Below are positions 1 to 7,116 of a stretch of 10,157 nucleotides of DNA, piece by piece. Below the pieces are notes generated by a model. That model made no database searches. It saw only the letters and a list, made by a program, of their open reading frames with translations, and was not told the DNA's origin. Source of the DNA: BRH-c25 sp035417425 (GTDB taxonomy: Bacteria > Bacillota > Clostridia > Lutisporales > Lutisporaceae); NCBI GenBank assembly GCA_035417425.1, contig DAOLPD010000112.1, forward strand, positions 1-10,157. The letters run 5' to 3'. The translations under genes and the position numbers were made by a program. Each line of letters begins with the position of its first letter. Within the stretch, counting starts at the first letter, position 1.

Positions 1-973
1 CCGCACCTATTGCACCGAGAACGATTCTTATGCTGGCTGTGGTCTTTTGCATTGATTCGAGAATATCGGTCAGGCTGTCTGCAAAAAATCCCATATCCTT
101 TATCTGATTTTTTATGCTTTGTACATCATTTATATCTTTCGCTTTCACTATTATTCTTGAATAACCCTTAATATCCCGGTAATCTCCTGAATTATCATTC
201 TTACTCTTACCCTTGTTGAAATCCTTTACTATTTTTTTAAGCTCGGTAATGTCCATAAACAAGCTGCTGTAATATTCATAGTTTCCTTCCTCAATCAAAC
301 CGACTCCATTTATTTTATATGTTTTGGGCTTTTTCTGAGCCGAAGAATCCGCATACATGTATTCCTCTCCATAAGACATATCCAGTGAAAGAGTGATTCT
401 TTCGCCCAATAGGTCTACATCCGGAGTGTTTCTGCCAAATCTTCCCCTTTGCGACGCTTTAGGGTTATATAAGTTATTCTTTACTCCGAAACCGAATACT
501 GCATTCATTTTATCCCCGGCACCCAGCAGCCTTCCTTCCGAGACCTTCAGACCCAGTTTATCCATATGTTCGGGGTTGATTCCATGAAGCTGGACATAGC
601 CGATATATTTGCCAAGCTTTATTTTTCCGTGAGTCTCAATGAAGGGAATTACCGCTTCAACACCATCAATTCTTGTAAAGTCTGACACTGCGGCATCATC
701 CAAATCCCGCTTTTCCGCAGAATTTGCCCTTCCCGCCTCTGCTTCATCATAAATATAGTACATACCTGTATCGGGGGATCTTACATTTATTGAATTAAGG
801 CTTCCCATTCTGGATATTTCACTTTTGAAGCCTTCATTCATGCCTATTCCTATAGAAACCATTATTACAATTGAAGCAGTGCCTATTACAACGCCCATTA
901 CAGTAAGCATTGTTCTCATTTTTCTTCTGAGAAGGTTTTTAAAGACTATCCTTACTATATCTATACTATTCAT
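1..973 (-). CDS. MacB/FtsX-type ABC transporter permease, partial (C-terminus beyond left edge)
   Basis: Membrane permease subunit of an ABC export or mechanotransmission system. The visible 324 residues begin MNSIDIVRIVFKNLLRRKMR, the usual start of MacB/FtsX permeases. One hydrophobic segment follows at about residues 20-44, then a large extracytoplasmic domain of about 270 residues of the MacB_PCD type (for example YGEEYMYADSS, then EGNYEYYSSLFMDI and SRIIVKAKDINDVQSIKNQI). The reading frame is open to base 1, so the C-terminal three-helix FtsX domain lies outside the window. The ATG overlaps the stop of the upstream CARDB-protein gene by 8 nt (ATGAATAG), implying translational coupling, and a GGAAGGA stretch lies about 11 nt upstream. 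Its partner ATPase is two genes upstream. Family assignment is firm; the substrate cannot be read from sequence. Confidence 0.9.
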   Translation of the reverse strand, partial: MNSIDIVRIVFKNLLRRKMRTMLTVMGVVIGTASIVIMVSIGIGMNEGFKSEISRMGSLNSINVRSPDTGMYYIYDEAEAGRANSAEKRDLDDAAVSDFTRIDGVEAVIPFIETHGKIKLGKYIGYVQLHGINPEHMDKLGLKVSEGRLLGAGDKMNAVFGFGVKNNLYNPKASQRGRFGRNTPDVDLLGERITLSLDMSYGEEYMYADSSAQKKPKTYKINGVGLIEEGNYEYYSSLFMDITELKKIVKDFNKGKSKNDNSGDYRDIKGYSRIIVKAKDINDVQSIKNQIKDMGFFADSLTDILESMQKTTASIRIVLGAIGA

Positions 974-3350
974 CCAGATCCATGTCCTTCCTTCTCTTGT
1001 TTCTGATCAACCTCCTGGCGGTGAAAGCCGCTGCTGCAGCTACTGCGATACATACCCAGAAAAACCAGTTCTTTACGGTATATTTCATTATTTTATCCTT
1101 AGTGCTCATGGCAGGAACGGGCATTTCTCCTCCTTGAAAATCAATGGGAGGCATTTCAATGGCATTTATCGAAAATTCCCTTTCATATATAAACTCCTCT
1201 CCTGAAGGATCCTCATAGCTGAAAACTACTTTTCCTTTGGCAGGCCCGGGATTCATCGGCGTAATCATTGCCTCATAATAGTCACTGGAGCCTGACTCAA
1301 AATTTCCTATGAAGGCTTCTCCGTTTTCAATCTGGAAATCACCCTCAATCTTTATCATCAGGTTGGAAAGCTTTGTCTTTCCTTTATTATAATACTGAAG
1401 GCTTACAGGAATAGGCTGACCGATAAATGCTTGCGGCGGGAGCCCGATTTCCGATGCATCCAGCTTGGATTGCTGTATTACAGGAATTCCTATCAGCTCT
1501 TCCGCTTTATACTCAGTACCGTCATCATCCTGGTATTCGATATTTGCCGTTATATTGTAGTATTTGGGCTGGGCATCGGGAATAGTGTACATTGTAATGC
1601 TTCTTACAGCGGTGCCCTTGGGCTTTATGGCATCAACGAAAAACGTATTGCTGCTTCCCACGGGTGTAAATACCACATTGCCCTCTTTATCCGAATCGAT
1701 TCCTGTCAGATATATCTTTATATTCTTTACTTCCTTTGTGCTGCTTGTATTCATGAAGGTCAGATCCATGCTGAATTCCTCACCTGCTCTGACCAGCTTC
1801 GGTTCAAAATTATAGTTGCTTATTATAATTTTGGGAGTAATCTTACTGTTCCCTCCGTTTACATATACTCCCGCATACTGATTGACGGAATGCTTTGAGC
1901 CATCCTTCTCCGCATCTTCATATTCCAGGCTTATCATTATGTTATAATTCTGAGTCTTTGTTTCATTATTGGCATAGAGTACGTATTCCAGCTTCTGCTG
2001 TTCTCCCGCAGCCAGGTTCTCAATGATTCTGACATCCGGAGATTTGGATATTATGCCTTCGTCTCCCTTGATCGTCAATTTGACATTCCTTGCGGAGGAT
2101 TTGCCTTCATTATGAACATCAAAGCTCAGCGTGAAGTTCTCGTTTGCCCTGACTTCTTTCGGCAATACGGAGATATTATTCAGTGCCACATTTGAGCTTT
2201 TGGCTTCTCCCCTGACATTTACAAAAAAACTTGAACTGTCGGTATAGCTGTTGTTTCTTTGATCCTTATACTCTATCTTTATTTCCAGGCCATAATTTCC
2301 GCTTTCCATAGTGTCGGCAGCTATAAGATCCAAAGTAATATTCTTTTTACCGCTGCCTTCAATACTGTCAAAATACCAGTTGTTAACGCCGCTGTACAGG
2401 GTAAACCCGTCTTTATTCAGGCCTTCGATGGAAACCTTGGCATTTCTGGCATCTATACCTCCTACATTGGCCACGTTAAAGCTGACTTGGAATTTTGACC
2501 CTGCATTTACAGGATATGCGCTGTGCTTTATGTCCTGGATCATAAGCACCGGTTCATTCTTGCTGTTGGTAACCTTGACATATATCTTGTCATTGCTGGT
2601 GAATAAGCTGTTCCTTGAGTTATAATAATTGAATTGTACGTTTATTTCATAGGTCTTCTCCTCGGCATAGGGTTTTACCTTGAGGCTGAAGATCAGACTG
2701 TCGCTTTTTTTGGCGTTTAAATTGCCGATTGATTGTACCAGGTTGAGACTGCTTATTTCAAAGGGATTATCGCTGCTGTCCGATAGAGAAAGCTTAACGG
2801 TGACATCTTTTGCCGCATATCGGCTTTCATTTGTTACTGTAATGGGTATTTTCATGGTTTCTCCTGCGGCAGCCACAGGAATAGATGAGCTTTCTATAAT
2901 GAGCTTGGGTTCGTTGTCGGAGCTGCTTACAGGGGGATTGACGCTGTTTTCGTCTATCTCTGAAATTTCAAGATTATATATTAGTTCGCCTTCAGCTGAA
3001 CCACCCTTAGAATAATCTATCTTAATTGGAAGGCTGTTGCTTCCTCCGAGATACCGCAAATTAACGCTGTATGGCATGTTTAAAACCGCAGGCGAAACAT
3101 TGAAATCTCCTCCCAACACTTTGAAGTTAGTGCCGGTTTCGATTTTGAATCTAAAGCTGCTTATATCACCTGCGTGATCCTCATCTATTGTAAAATACAG
3201 TGTGAAAATGTCCCCGTCCAATATCCTTGATTCATCAACATCGTATGATATATCAAAATCATCATAAACACCTGCCGATACATTTATAGCAGGCAGACCC
3301 GCAAATGCTATTACGGCAGCCAAAAAAACAATAAACAGATTCCTTTTCAT
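966..3350 (-). CDS. Secreted, membrane-anchored CARDB-like multi-domain protein (COG1361-like) of an ABC operon
   Basis: A 794-residue extracytoplasmic protein. It has an N-terminal signal peptide (MKRNLFIVFLAAVIAFAGLP, likely cut near VSAG), an N-terminal beta domain (about 28-133), then about five repeated beta-sandwich modules (roughly 147-262, 267-381, 386-497, 503-625, 628-733). The modules share the CARDB/NEW3-like pattern of an opening basic-plus-acidic strand, then V.AGE.F...F.V.N.G...A.NVK..I.G. One transmembrane helix (about 760-782) and a basic cytoplasmic tail (RRLIRNKRRKD) end the protein. I chose the ATG at 3350 over an in-frame ATG 24 nt upstream because AAGGGG sits 5 nt before it and the signal peptide then starts cleanly. 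The gene lies between its ABC ATPase (1 nt gap) and permease (8 nt overlap). It may act as a periplasmic-adaptor substitute or ligand-binding stalk; that role is inference. Confidence 0.88.
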   Translation of the reverse strand: MKRNLFIVFLAAVIAFAGLPAINVSAGVYDDFDISYDVDESRILDGDIFTLYFTIDEDHAGDISSFRFKIETGTNFKVLGGDFNVSPAVLNMPYSVNLRYLGGSNSLPIKIDYSKGGSAEGELIYNLEISEIDENSVNPPVSSSDNEPKLIIESSSIPVAAAGETMKIPITVTNESRYAAKDVTVKLSLSDSSDNPFEISSLNLVQSIGNLNAKKSDSLIFSLKVKPYAEEKTYEINVQFNYYNSRNSLFTSNDKIYVKVTNSKNEPVLMIQDIKHSAYPVNAGSKFQVSFNVANVGGIDARNAKVSIEGLNKDGFTLYSGVNNWYFDSIEGSGKKNITLDLIAADTMESGNYGLEIKIEYKDQRNNSYTDSSSFFVNVRGEAKSSNVALNNISVLPKEVRANENFTLSFDVHNEGKSSARNVKLTIKGDEGIISKSPDVRIIENLAAGEQQKLEYVLYANNETKTQNYNIMISLEYEDAEKDGSKHSVNQYAGVYVNGGNSKITPKIIISNYNFEPKLVRAGEEFSMDLTFMNTSSTKEVKNIKIYLTGIDSDKEGNVVFTPVGSSNTFFVDAIKPKGTAVRSITMYTIPDAQPKYYNITANIEYQDDDGTEYKAEELIGIPVIQQSKLDASEIGLPPQAFIGQPIPVSLQYYNKGKTKLSNLMIKIEGDFQIENGEAFIGNFESGSSDYYEAMITPMNPGPAKGKVVFSYEDPSGEEFIYEREFSINAIEMPPIDFQGGEMPVPAMSTKDKIMKYTVKNWFFWVCIAVAAAAAFTARRLIRNKRRKDMDLDE

Positions 3351-3351
3351 A

Positions 3352-4059
3352 TTAACCCCTTCCCGCCTTTTCACTCAGCATATCTATTTTTTCTACGTTT
3401 CCGTCCTTTATATATATGACTCGGTTTGCATATCTGGCTATTTCCAGGTCATGAGTCACGATAATGAGTGTTTGCTTGAACTCCTCGGCCATTCCGGTTA
3501 TCAGGTCCATTATTTCGATGGAGGTCCTGGTATCCAGGTTACCCGTTGGCTCATCCGCATAAACTATCTCAGGATTTGAAATAAAGGCTCTTGCGATACT
3601 CACCCGCTGCTGCTGTCCTCCGCTCATCTGAGAGGGCCTGTGATTCATCCGCTCACCCAGGCCGACGGCCTTCAGCAAGGCCTTAGCCTTTTTCTCTCTT
3701 GCAGCCTTGGGAACTCCTTTGAATATCAGAGGCAAAGTAACATTTTCCAAAGCAGTAAAGTGTTCAAGCAGATTATAGGATTGAAAAACAAAGCCTATGT
3801 ATTTTTGACGAAGCTTTGCCAGCTGTTTTTCATTCAGCCTTTCAAGGTTATAATTCTTGATTTTCACTTCTCCCTTTGTTGGTTTTTCAAGACCTGCCAT
3901 AAGATTCAGAAGGGTTGATTTCCCAGAGCCTGATGTACCCAACAGGCAGCAGGTCTCTTCTTTTTCAATTTCAAAGCTTATGTTGTCAAGGGCTATGACC
4001 TTTTCGTTCCCCATCCTGTAAACTTTTCTGACATCTTTAAGCTGTATGATTTTATCCAT
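3352..4059 (-). CDS. ABC transporter ATP-binding protein, MacB/LolD family
   Basis: Cytoplasmic ATPase of 235 residues that powers the permease two genes downstream. All nucleotide-binding motifs are intact: Walker A GTSGSGKST (about 41-49), Q-loop FQSYNLL (92), signature MSGGQQQRVSIARAF (from about 135), Walker B IVYADEPTGNLD (155-166) and the H-loop in VTHD (His about 193). The TGNLD form and short length are typical of the LolD/MacB/FtsE group. I placed the start at 4059, where MDKIIQLKDVRKVY begins as in the family and GGAAG lies 10 nt upstream. An in-frame ATG at 4101 would add 14 residues but has no spaced Shine-Dalgarno. It is first in a three-gene operon behind its own candidate promoter. 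Substrate unknown. Confidence 0.95.
   Translation of the reverse strand: MDKIIQLKDVRKVYRMGNEKVIALDNISFEIEKEETCCLLGTSGSGKSTLLNLMAGLEKPTKGEVKIKNYNLERLNEKQLAKLRQKYIGFVFQSYNLLEHFTALENVTLPLIFKGVPKAAREKKAKALLKAVGLGERMNHRPSQMSGGQQQRVSIARAFISNPEIVYADEPTGNLDTRTSIEIMDLITGMAEEFKQTLIIVTHDLEIARYANRVIYIKDGNVEKIDMLSEKAGRG
3356..3361 (-). promoter_or_regulatory. Ribosome binding site deciding the CARDB-protein start
   Basis: AAGGGG lies 5 nt before the ATG at 3350 and inside the last codons of the ATPase gene, whose TAA is one base before that ATG. Ribosomes finishing the ATPase can restart here. It supports the 794-residue start over the upstream in-frame ATG. Confidence 0.7.
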
Positions 4060-4155
4060 ATAATCCACACTTCCATAAAAAACTGCGTCTTGTGACCTCA
4101 TCCTAATATTAGACTAAGTTTTTCCTGTTTAGTTTCATTTTTTTGAAATACTCAA

Positions 4156-4185
4156 TTAATACGGGACATTAATATATTAACACAA
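4156..4185 (-). promoter_or_regulatory. Candidate promoter of the ABC-CARDB operon
   Basis: TTGTGT (4180-4185) and TATTAA (4156-4161) are separated by 18 nt on the minus strand, about 100 nt before the ATPase start. The match is moderate (4/6 in the first three -35 bases plus one, and 4/6 in the -10). The spacer contains the 12 bp palindrome TTAATATATTAA. It is the best candidate between the aspartokinase terminator and the ATPase gene. Confidence 0.35.
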
Positions 4186-4191
4186 TCTGGC

Positions 4192-4237
4192 AAAAAAAAG
4201 AATTCCTCCGATAACCTTTTGGAAATAGAGGAATTCT
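4192..4237 (-). terminator. Intrinsic terminator after the aspartokinase gene
   Basis: On the minus strand a 10 bp perfect stem (AGAATTCCTC/GAGGAATTCT; arms 4228-4237 and 4199-4208) with a 19 nt loop is followed directly by a run of eight T (4192-4199). It begins 22 nt past the aspartokinase stop. It separates that operon from the ABC operon. The other orientation has no T-run. Confidence 0.85.
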
Positions 4238-4259
4238 ATTATATAGCTGAAGCATGGTT

Positions 4260-5492
4260 CTAAATTGCCGGATTTCCAAGCTCAAACTCATGATGAAGTG
4301 CATTTACGGCAGTATTTGTATTTACGCTTTCTATCAGGCAGGAAATAGTCGTATGGGAGTCGGATGTCTGGAAAACCTGAATATTGTGTTTTGCCAGGGC
4401 CCTTATTGCTTTTGCCAATACACCCGGAACCCCGCGCATTTTGTTTCCTATTATCGTCACCTTGCTGCAATTTTTTTTCAACTCATAGTTGTATCCGTAT
4501 CGGTTCAGCACTGCTTCAAGCTTTTCAACATCATCATCAACAATAATAAACAATTTGAAATCAGGATTCACATTAATCATATCGATGCTGATTCCCTCTG
4601 AAGCTATTGCACTGAACAGATGGTTGTCATTCTCATATTCCTTTGCCGAACCGTCAAATAATATTCTTACTCTCGTTCTTCCGCCTACATGGGCTACAGC
4701 CGTCAGCACCTTATCACTCTTATCATATCTGTATCTGTGGTTCTTATCGCAATTGGTAATCAATGTGCCTGCTGAGTCTGACATCGTATTCTTTATAAAT
4801 ATCGGCAGGCTGCTTCTCATTGCTACTTCTACTGCCCTGGGATGGATTACTTTTGCGCCGTACTCCGCCATTTGAAAAACTTCATTGTAGTATATGGTAT
4901 CAATGACTGCAGCATCCGGTACAATACTTGGATCTGCCGTCATTACGCCTTCAACATCCGTATATATCTCAACCGCCTCAGCATTAAGTGCTTCTCCGAT
5001 TATCGCACCGGTGACATCGCTTCCGCCTCTTCCGAGAGTTGTTATTTCACCATTCTCCGATATGCCCTGAAAGCCTGCAATAACAGGTATAAGCCCCTTA
5101 TCAATGCATTCTTTTATATAACGGGGCTCCACTCTTAAGACCTCAGCATCACCGAATTTTTCATCGGTTATTATTCCTGATTGTCCGCCTGTCAGCACTA
5201 TATTTTCATAGCCTCTCTTTTTTATTGTATTGGACAGTACAACACAGGATATTATCTCCCCGCAGGACATGATCATATCCAGCTCCCTGGGATTGTTTTT
5301 GACTCCTACGGAGCTTGCAAGGTTTATAAGTGTGTCTGTGGCATAGGGGTCACCTTTTCTTCCTATTGCAGAGACAACAACAACAGGAAAAAATCCTTTC
5401 TTCACTGCACTTTCAATTTTGTCAACCACTAATTCCCTTCTTTCCTGAGTTGAAACAGAGGTTCCGCCAAATTTCTGCACAAGTAGCTTCAT
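4260..5492 (-). CDS. dapG: Aspartate kinase, DapG-like (aspartokinase I type)
   Basis: Phosphorylates L-aspartate to aspartyl-4-phosphate, the first step of the lysine, meso-diaminopimelate, threonine and methionine pathway. The 410 residues are a full monofunctional enzyme. The kinase domain shows KFGGTS (7-12), SCGE (76-79), TTLGRGGSD (151-159), YTDVEGVMTADP (177-188) and YGAKVIHPRA (211-220). Two C-terminal ACT domains follow (about 262-335 and 343-408). The second carries QTSDSHTTISCLIE and a VNALHHEFEL end, which resemble B. subtilis DapG (diaminopimelate-inhibited) as I remember it, more than the lysine-inhibited LysC. A good site (AGAGG, 9 nt spacing) precedes the ATG. It starts 18 nt after the RelA/SpoT-like gene and is the last gene of that operon, closed by a terminator. 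DapG-type inhibition by meso-diaminopimelate is inferred from similarity. In sporulation this enzyme could feed cortex and dipicolinate synthesis. Confidence 0.95.
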   Translation of the reverse strand: MKLLVQKFGGTSVSTQERRELVVDKIESAVKKGFFPVVVVSAIGRKGDPYATDTLINLASSVGVKNNPRELDMIMSCGEIISCVVLSNTIKKRGYENIVLTGGQSGIITDEKFGDAEVLRVEPRYIKECIDKGLIPVIAGFQGISENGEITTLGRGGSDVTGAIIGEALNAEAVEIYTDVEGVMTADPSIVPDAAVIDTIYYNEVFQMAEYGAKVIHPRAVEVAMRSSLPIFIKNTMSDSAGTLITNCDKNHRYRYDKSDKVLTAVAHVGGRTRVRILFDGSAKEYENDNHLFSAIASEGISIDMINVNPDFKLFIIVDDDVEKLEAVLNRYGYNYELKKNCSKVTIIGNKMRGVPGVLAKAIRALAKHNIQVFQTSDSHTTISCLIESVNTNTAVNALHHEFELGNPAI

Positions 5493-5510
5493 GTTATTAT
5501 TCCTCTCTAT

Positions 5511-6860
5511 TTAAGATTTCTCAATTATGATTGGCTGAAGCTGCTTCGTTATTTTATCCAAAGCCTCACAGATAACTGCTTTATTCTCATCCGAAGCCAG
5601 CTCCGCAAGCTTGTTCAGTATCAGGTTTATTGAGTCCGCAGCATTTCTTAATTGTAAATTATCGGGAATATCACTGCTGTATACTATTTGATTCCTGGTT
5701 TTCTCCAGATTCTTGACAGTATCAAGTATAATCTCATCAGCAGTCAGGTACCTCCTGATAATGTCGGAAATACTCCGGCTCTGCATTGTCTCTTTTTGTT
5801 CCAAAGCCTTTATAGTCTTTTCAAGAAGTATCCATCTTTCAATGAAGGAACTGAGCTGCGCATTCTCTTTACTGAGAAGCATCTGCTTTTGAATGGATAT
5901 ATACGGATTATTGTAGCTTGACTCAAATTTTGCTTCAACATATTGACTATAGTAATCGGGGTTATGATTCAATATAAGGTCCGCAAAACAATCCACTATG
6001 GTTTTGGATCCGGCGGATTCCTTAATCTTATCCAAAGAATTCAGGTACATATGTATTTCCTTCGGATTATCCATGCCTATCTTTTGAAGAAATCTCAGCA
6101 GAATATCCACTCTGCCTATGAAGCAGCCCTCAGGAAGGCTGCCGGATATCTTTTCCCTCAAAAGGGCGGCAAGTTCATAATGATTGTTGAATTGCTGCTC
6201 CATGGTAGCTATCCTGTGCTTGAAAGACTTTTGAAGCCTTTCCAATGCTATTTCTCCCGAAAGTACAAGTCCGTTAAGTTCATCCAGTATGTGGAATTCC
6301 TCCTCGGAAAGCTTTCCTATCTGAGGCTTGTAGGCAAGGTCATGTTCTACTTCCGCCCATGCGTGCATAAGGGCTGACGCTATCTGTATCTCAACCTGGG
6401 CATGTGCGAATCTCTTATTGTTCTCCTCCAGCTTTTCCTCTTTTATCTTTACTCTGTAATGAACAGCATCATAACCTGTGAAGCGTCTTTTGAACGGATT
6501 ATCCTGCTGCTGCTTCTGCTCCGCATTCGGGAATTTTTTTATTTTTTTGGTAATGAACTCGGATTCAATTAGCCTTCCTATTTCCTCCCTGTCTCCGGGA
6601 AAATAGATTGCAATTCTCACTCCTGAAAGATCCACTATATCCCGGTATATCTGTTCGATGCTTTGATATTTTTTGATGGAATTTCTTTTCATCAGCTTAT
6701 CTTTGAGGCTTTCGGGCTTTTTCGCACGATAGGTTACAATAGCTCTGATCCCGCTTCTGTGTATTATGGTTTCACAAATCATCGCTACCTGGTGGGCCAA
6801 TTCGTTGTAAAAATCATATTCCTTGGCGTATCTTAACAGAAAGGTATCGATAATACTCAT
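5511..6860 (-). CDS. RelA/SpoT-domain nucleotidyltransferase (putative alarmone synthetase) with long helical C-terminal region
   Basis: Residues about 25-215 form a RelA/SpoT synthetase-like domain: VTYRAKKPESLKDKLMK (42-58), DLSGVRIAIYFPGD (77-90), GYDAVHYRVKI (129-139), and VEIQIASALMHAWAEVEHDL then AYKP (156-179). These align with the G-loop Arg/Lys region, the GYxSxH motif and the ExQ catalytic motif of (p)ppGpp synthetases. There is no HD hydrolase domain at the N-terminus and no TGS or ACT domain, so it is not a long Rel. It is also larger (449 residues) than typical RelP/RelQ small synthetases (about 200-250). The usual QIRT is QIAS here. Residues about 220-449 are predicted mostly helical and end in a possible HEPN-like segment. 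A strong AAAGGAG site (7 nt spacing) and a near-consensus promoter precede it. It is cotranscribed with aspartokinase. Likely activity is pyrophosphate transfer to GTP/GDP, or to another acceptor as in toxic small synthetases; sequence cannot decide. Confidence 0.85.
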   Translation of the reverse strand: MSIIDTFLLRYAKEYDFYNELAHQVAMICETIIHRSGIRAIVTYRAKKPESLKDKLMKRNSIKKYQSIEQIYRDIVDLSGVRIAIYFPGDREEIGRLIESEFITKKIKKFPNAEQKQQQDNPFKRRFTGYDAVHYRVKIKEEKLEENNKRFAHAQVEIQIASALMHAWAEVEHDLAYKPQIGKLSEEEFHILDELNGLVLSGEIALERLQKSFKHRIATMEQQFNNHYELAALLREKISGSLPEGCFIGRVDILLRFLQKIGMDNPKEIHMYLNSLDKIKESAGSKTIVDCFADLILNHNPDYYSQYVEAKFESSYNNPYISIQKQMLLSKENAQLSSFIERWILLEKTIKALEQKETMQSRSISDIIRRYLTADEIILDTVKNLEKTRNQIVYSSDIPDNLQLRNAADSINLILNKLAELASDENKAVICEALDKITKQLQPIIIEKS

Positions 6861-6905
6861 AGGAATTCTCCTTTAACAGGTTATTATATATGCTCCCTTA
6901 CTAAA

Positions 6906-6934
6906 ATTATAGCAATTCTGCCGAACAGGTACAA
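6906..6934 (-). promoter_or_regulatory. Sigma-A-type promoter of the RelA/SpoT-like and aspartokinase operon
   Basis: TTGTAC (6929-6934), a 17 nt spacer, then a perfect TATAAT (6906-6911) on the minus strand. Transcription would start near 6899, about 40 nt before the ATG at 6860, leaving a short leader containing AAAGGAG. Position and spacing fit a vegetative promoter. Confidence 0.75.
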
Positions 6935-6941
6935 CATGCGT

Positions 6942-6971
6942 AAAGTGCGGAATTTCATGCCGCATTTTTTT
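6942..6971 (+). terminator. Orphan plus-strand terminator-like hairpin
   Basis: TGCGG (6946-6950) pairs with CCGCA (6960-6964) across a 9 nt loop, extendable by AAAG/TTTT-type pairs, and is followed by seven T (6965-6971) on the plus strand. No plus-strand gene precedes it. It lies just upstream of the -35 element of the minus-strand operon. It may stop antisense transcription or be a remnant. Confidence 0.45.
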
Positions 6972-6976
6972 CAATA

Positions 6977-7076
6977 AAAGACACGGGAAAGACACGGGGA
7001 CGTTTCTCCTGTCCCACTTAAAGTGATACACGCGAAACGTCCCCGTGTCTTTCCCGTGTCTTTCGCCCCCGTGTCT
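6977..7076. repeat. REP/MITE-like element: perfect 30 bp inverted repeat of GACACGGG units
   Basis: The left arm (6977-7006) and right arm (7034-7063) are perfect 30 bp reverse complements around a 27 nt centre, which itself holds a CACTT-A-AAGTG mini-hairpin (7015-7025). Each arm contains two copies of GACACGGG; a further copy on the right side (about 7067-7076) makes three there. It is much more GC-rich than its surroundings and lies between the ymxH terminator and the next promoter. Sequences with GACACGGGGACG and CTCCTGTCCCACTT are, as I recall, dispersed in many clostridial genomes and linked to REP-associated Y1 transposases; no transposase is present here. Short reading frames across it look accidental. 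Confidence 0.75.
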
Positions 7077-7109
7077 AAAAATAAGAGCTGCAAGCACTGC
7101 CTGCAGCTC
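7077..7109 (-). terminator. Intrinsic terminator after ymxH
   Basis: On the minus strand GAGCTGCA (7102-7109) pairs with TGCAGCTC (7085-7092). A G-U and two G-C pairs extend the stem to 11 bp with an AGT triloop. TTATTTTT (7077-7084) follows. It begins 8 nt beyond the ymxH stop and closes the right-hand operon. Confidence 0.88.
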
Positions 7110-7116
7110 CGGTCAT

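Noticed and set aside
1431..1898. 155-residue plus-strand open frame opposite the CARDB-protein gene
   Set aside because: It is a reverse-frame shadow of a clearly structured minus-strand gene, without family features.
4060..4101. Longer ATPase start at 4101
   Set aside because: The 14 added residues do not resemble the family N-terminus and no spaced Shine-Dalgarno precedes that ATG.
6977..7076. CRISPR array or ncRNA gene from the repeated GACACGGG units
   Set aside because: Units are only about 11-14 nt with no unique spacers, and they are arranged as an inverted repeat, so a REP/MITE-like element fits better.
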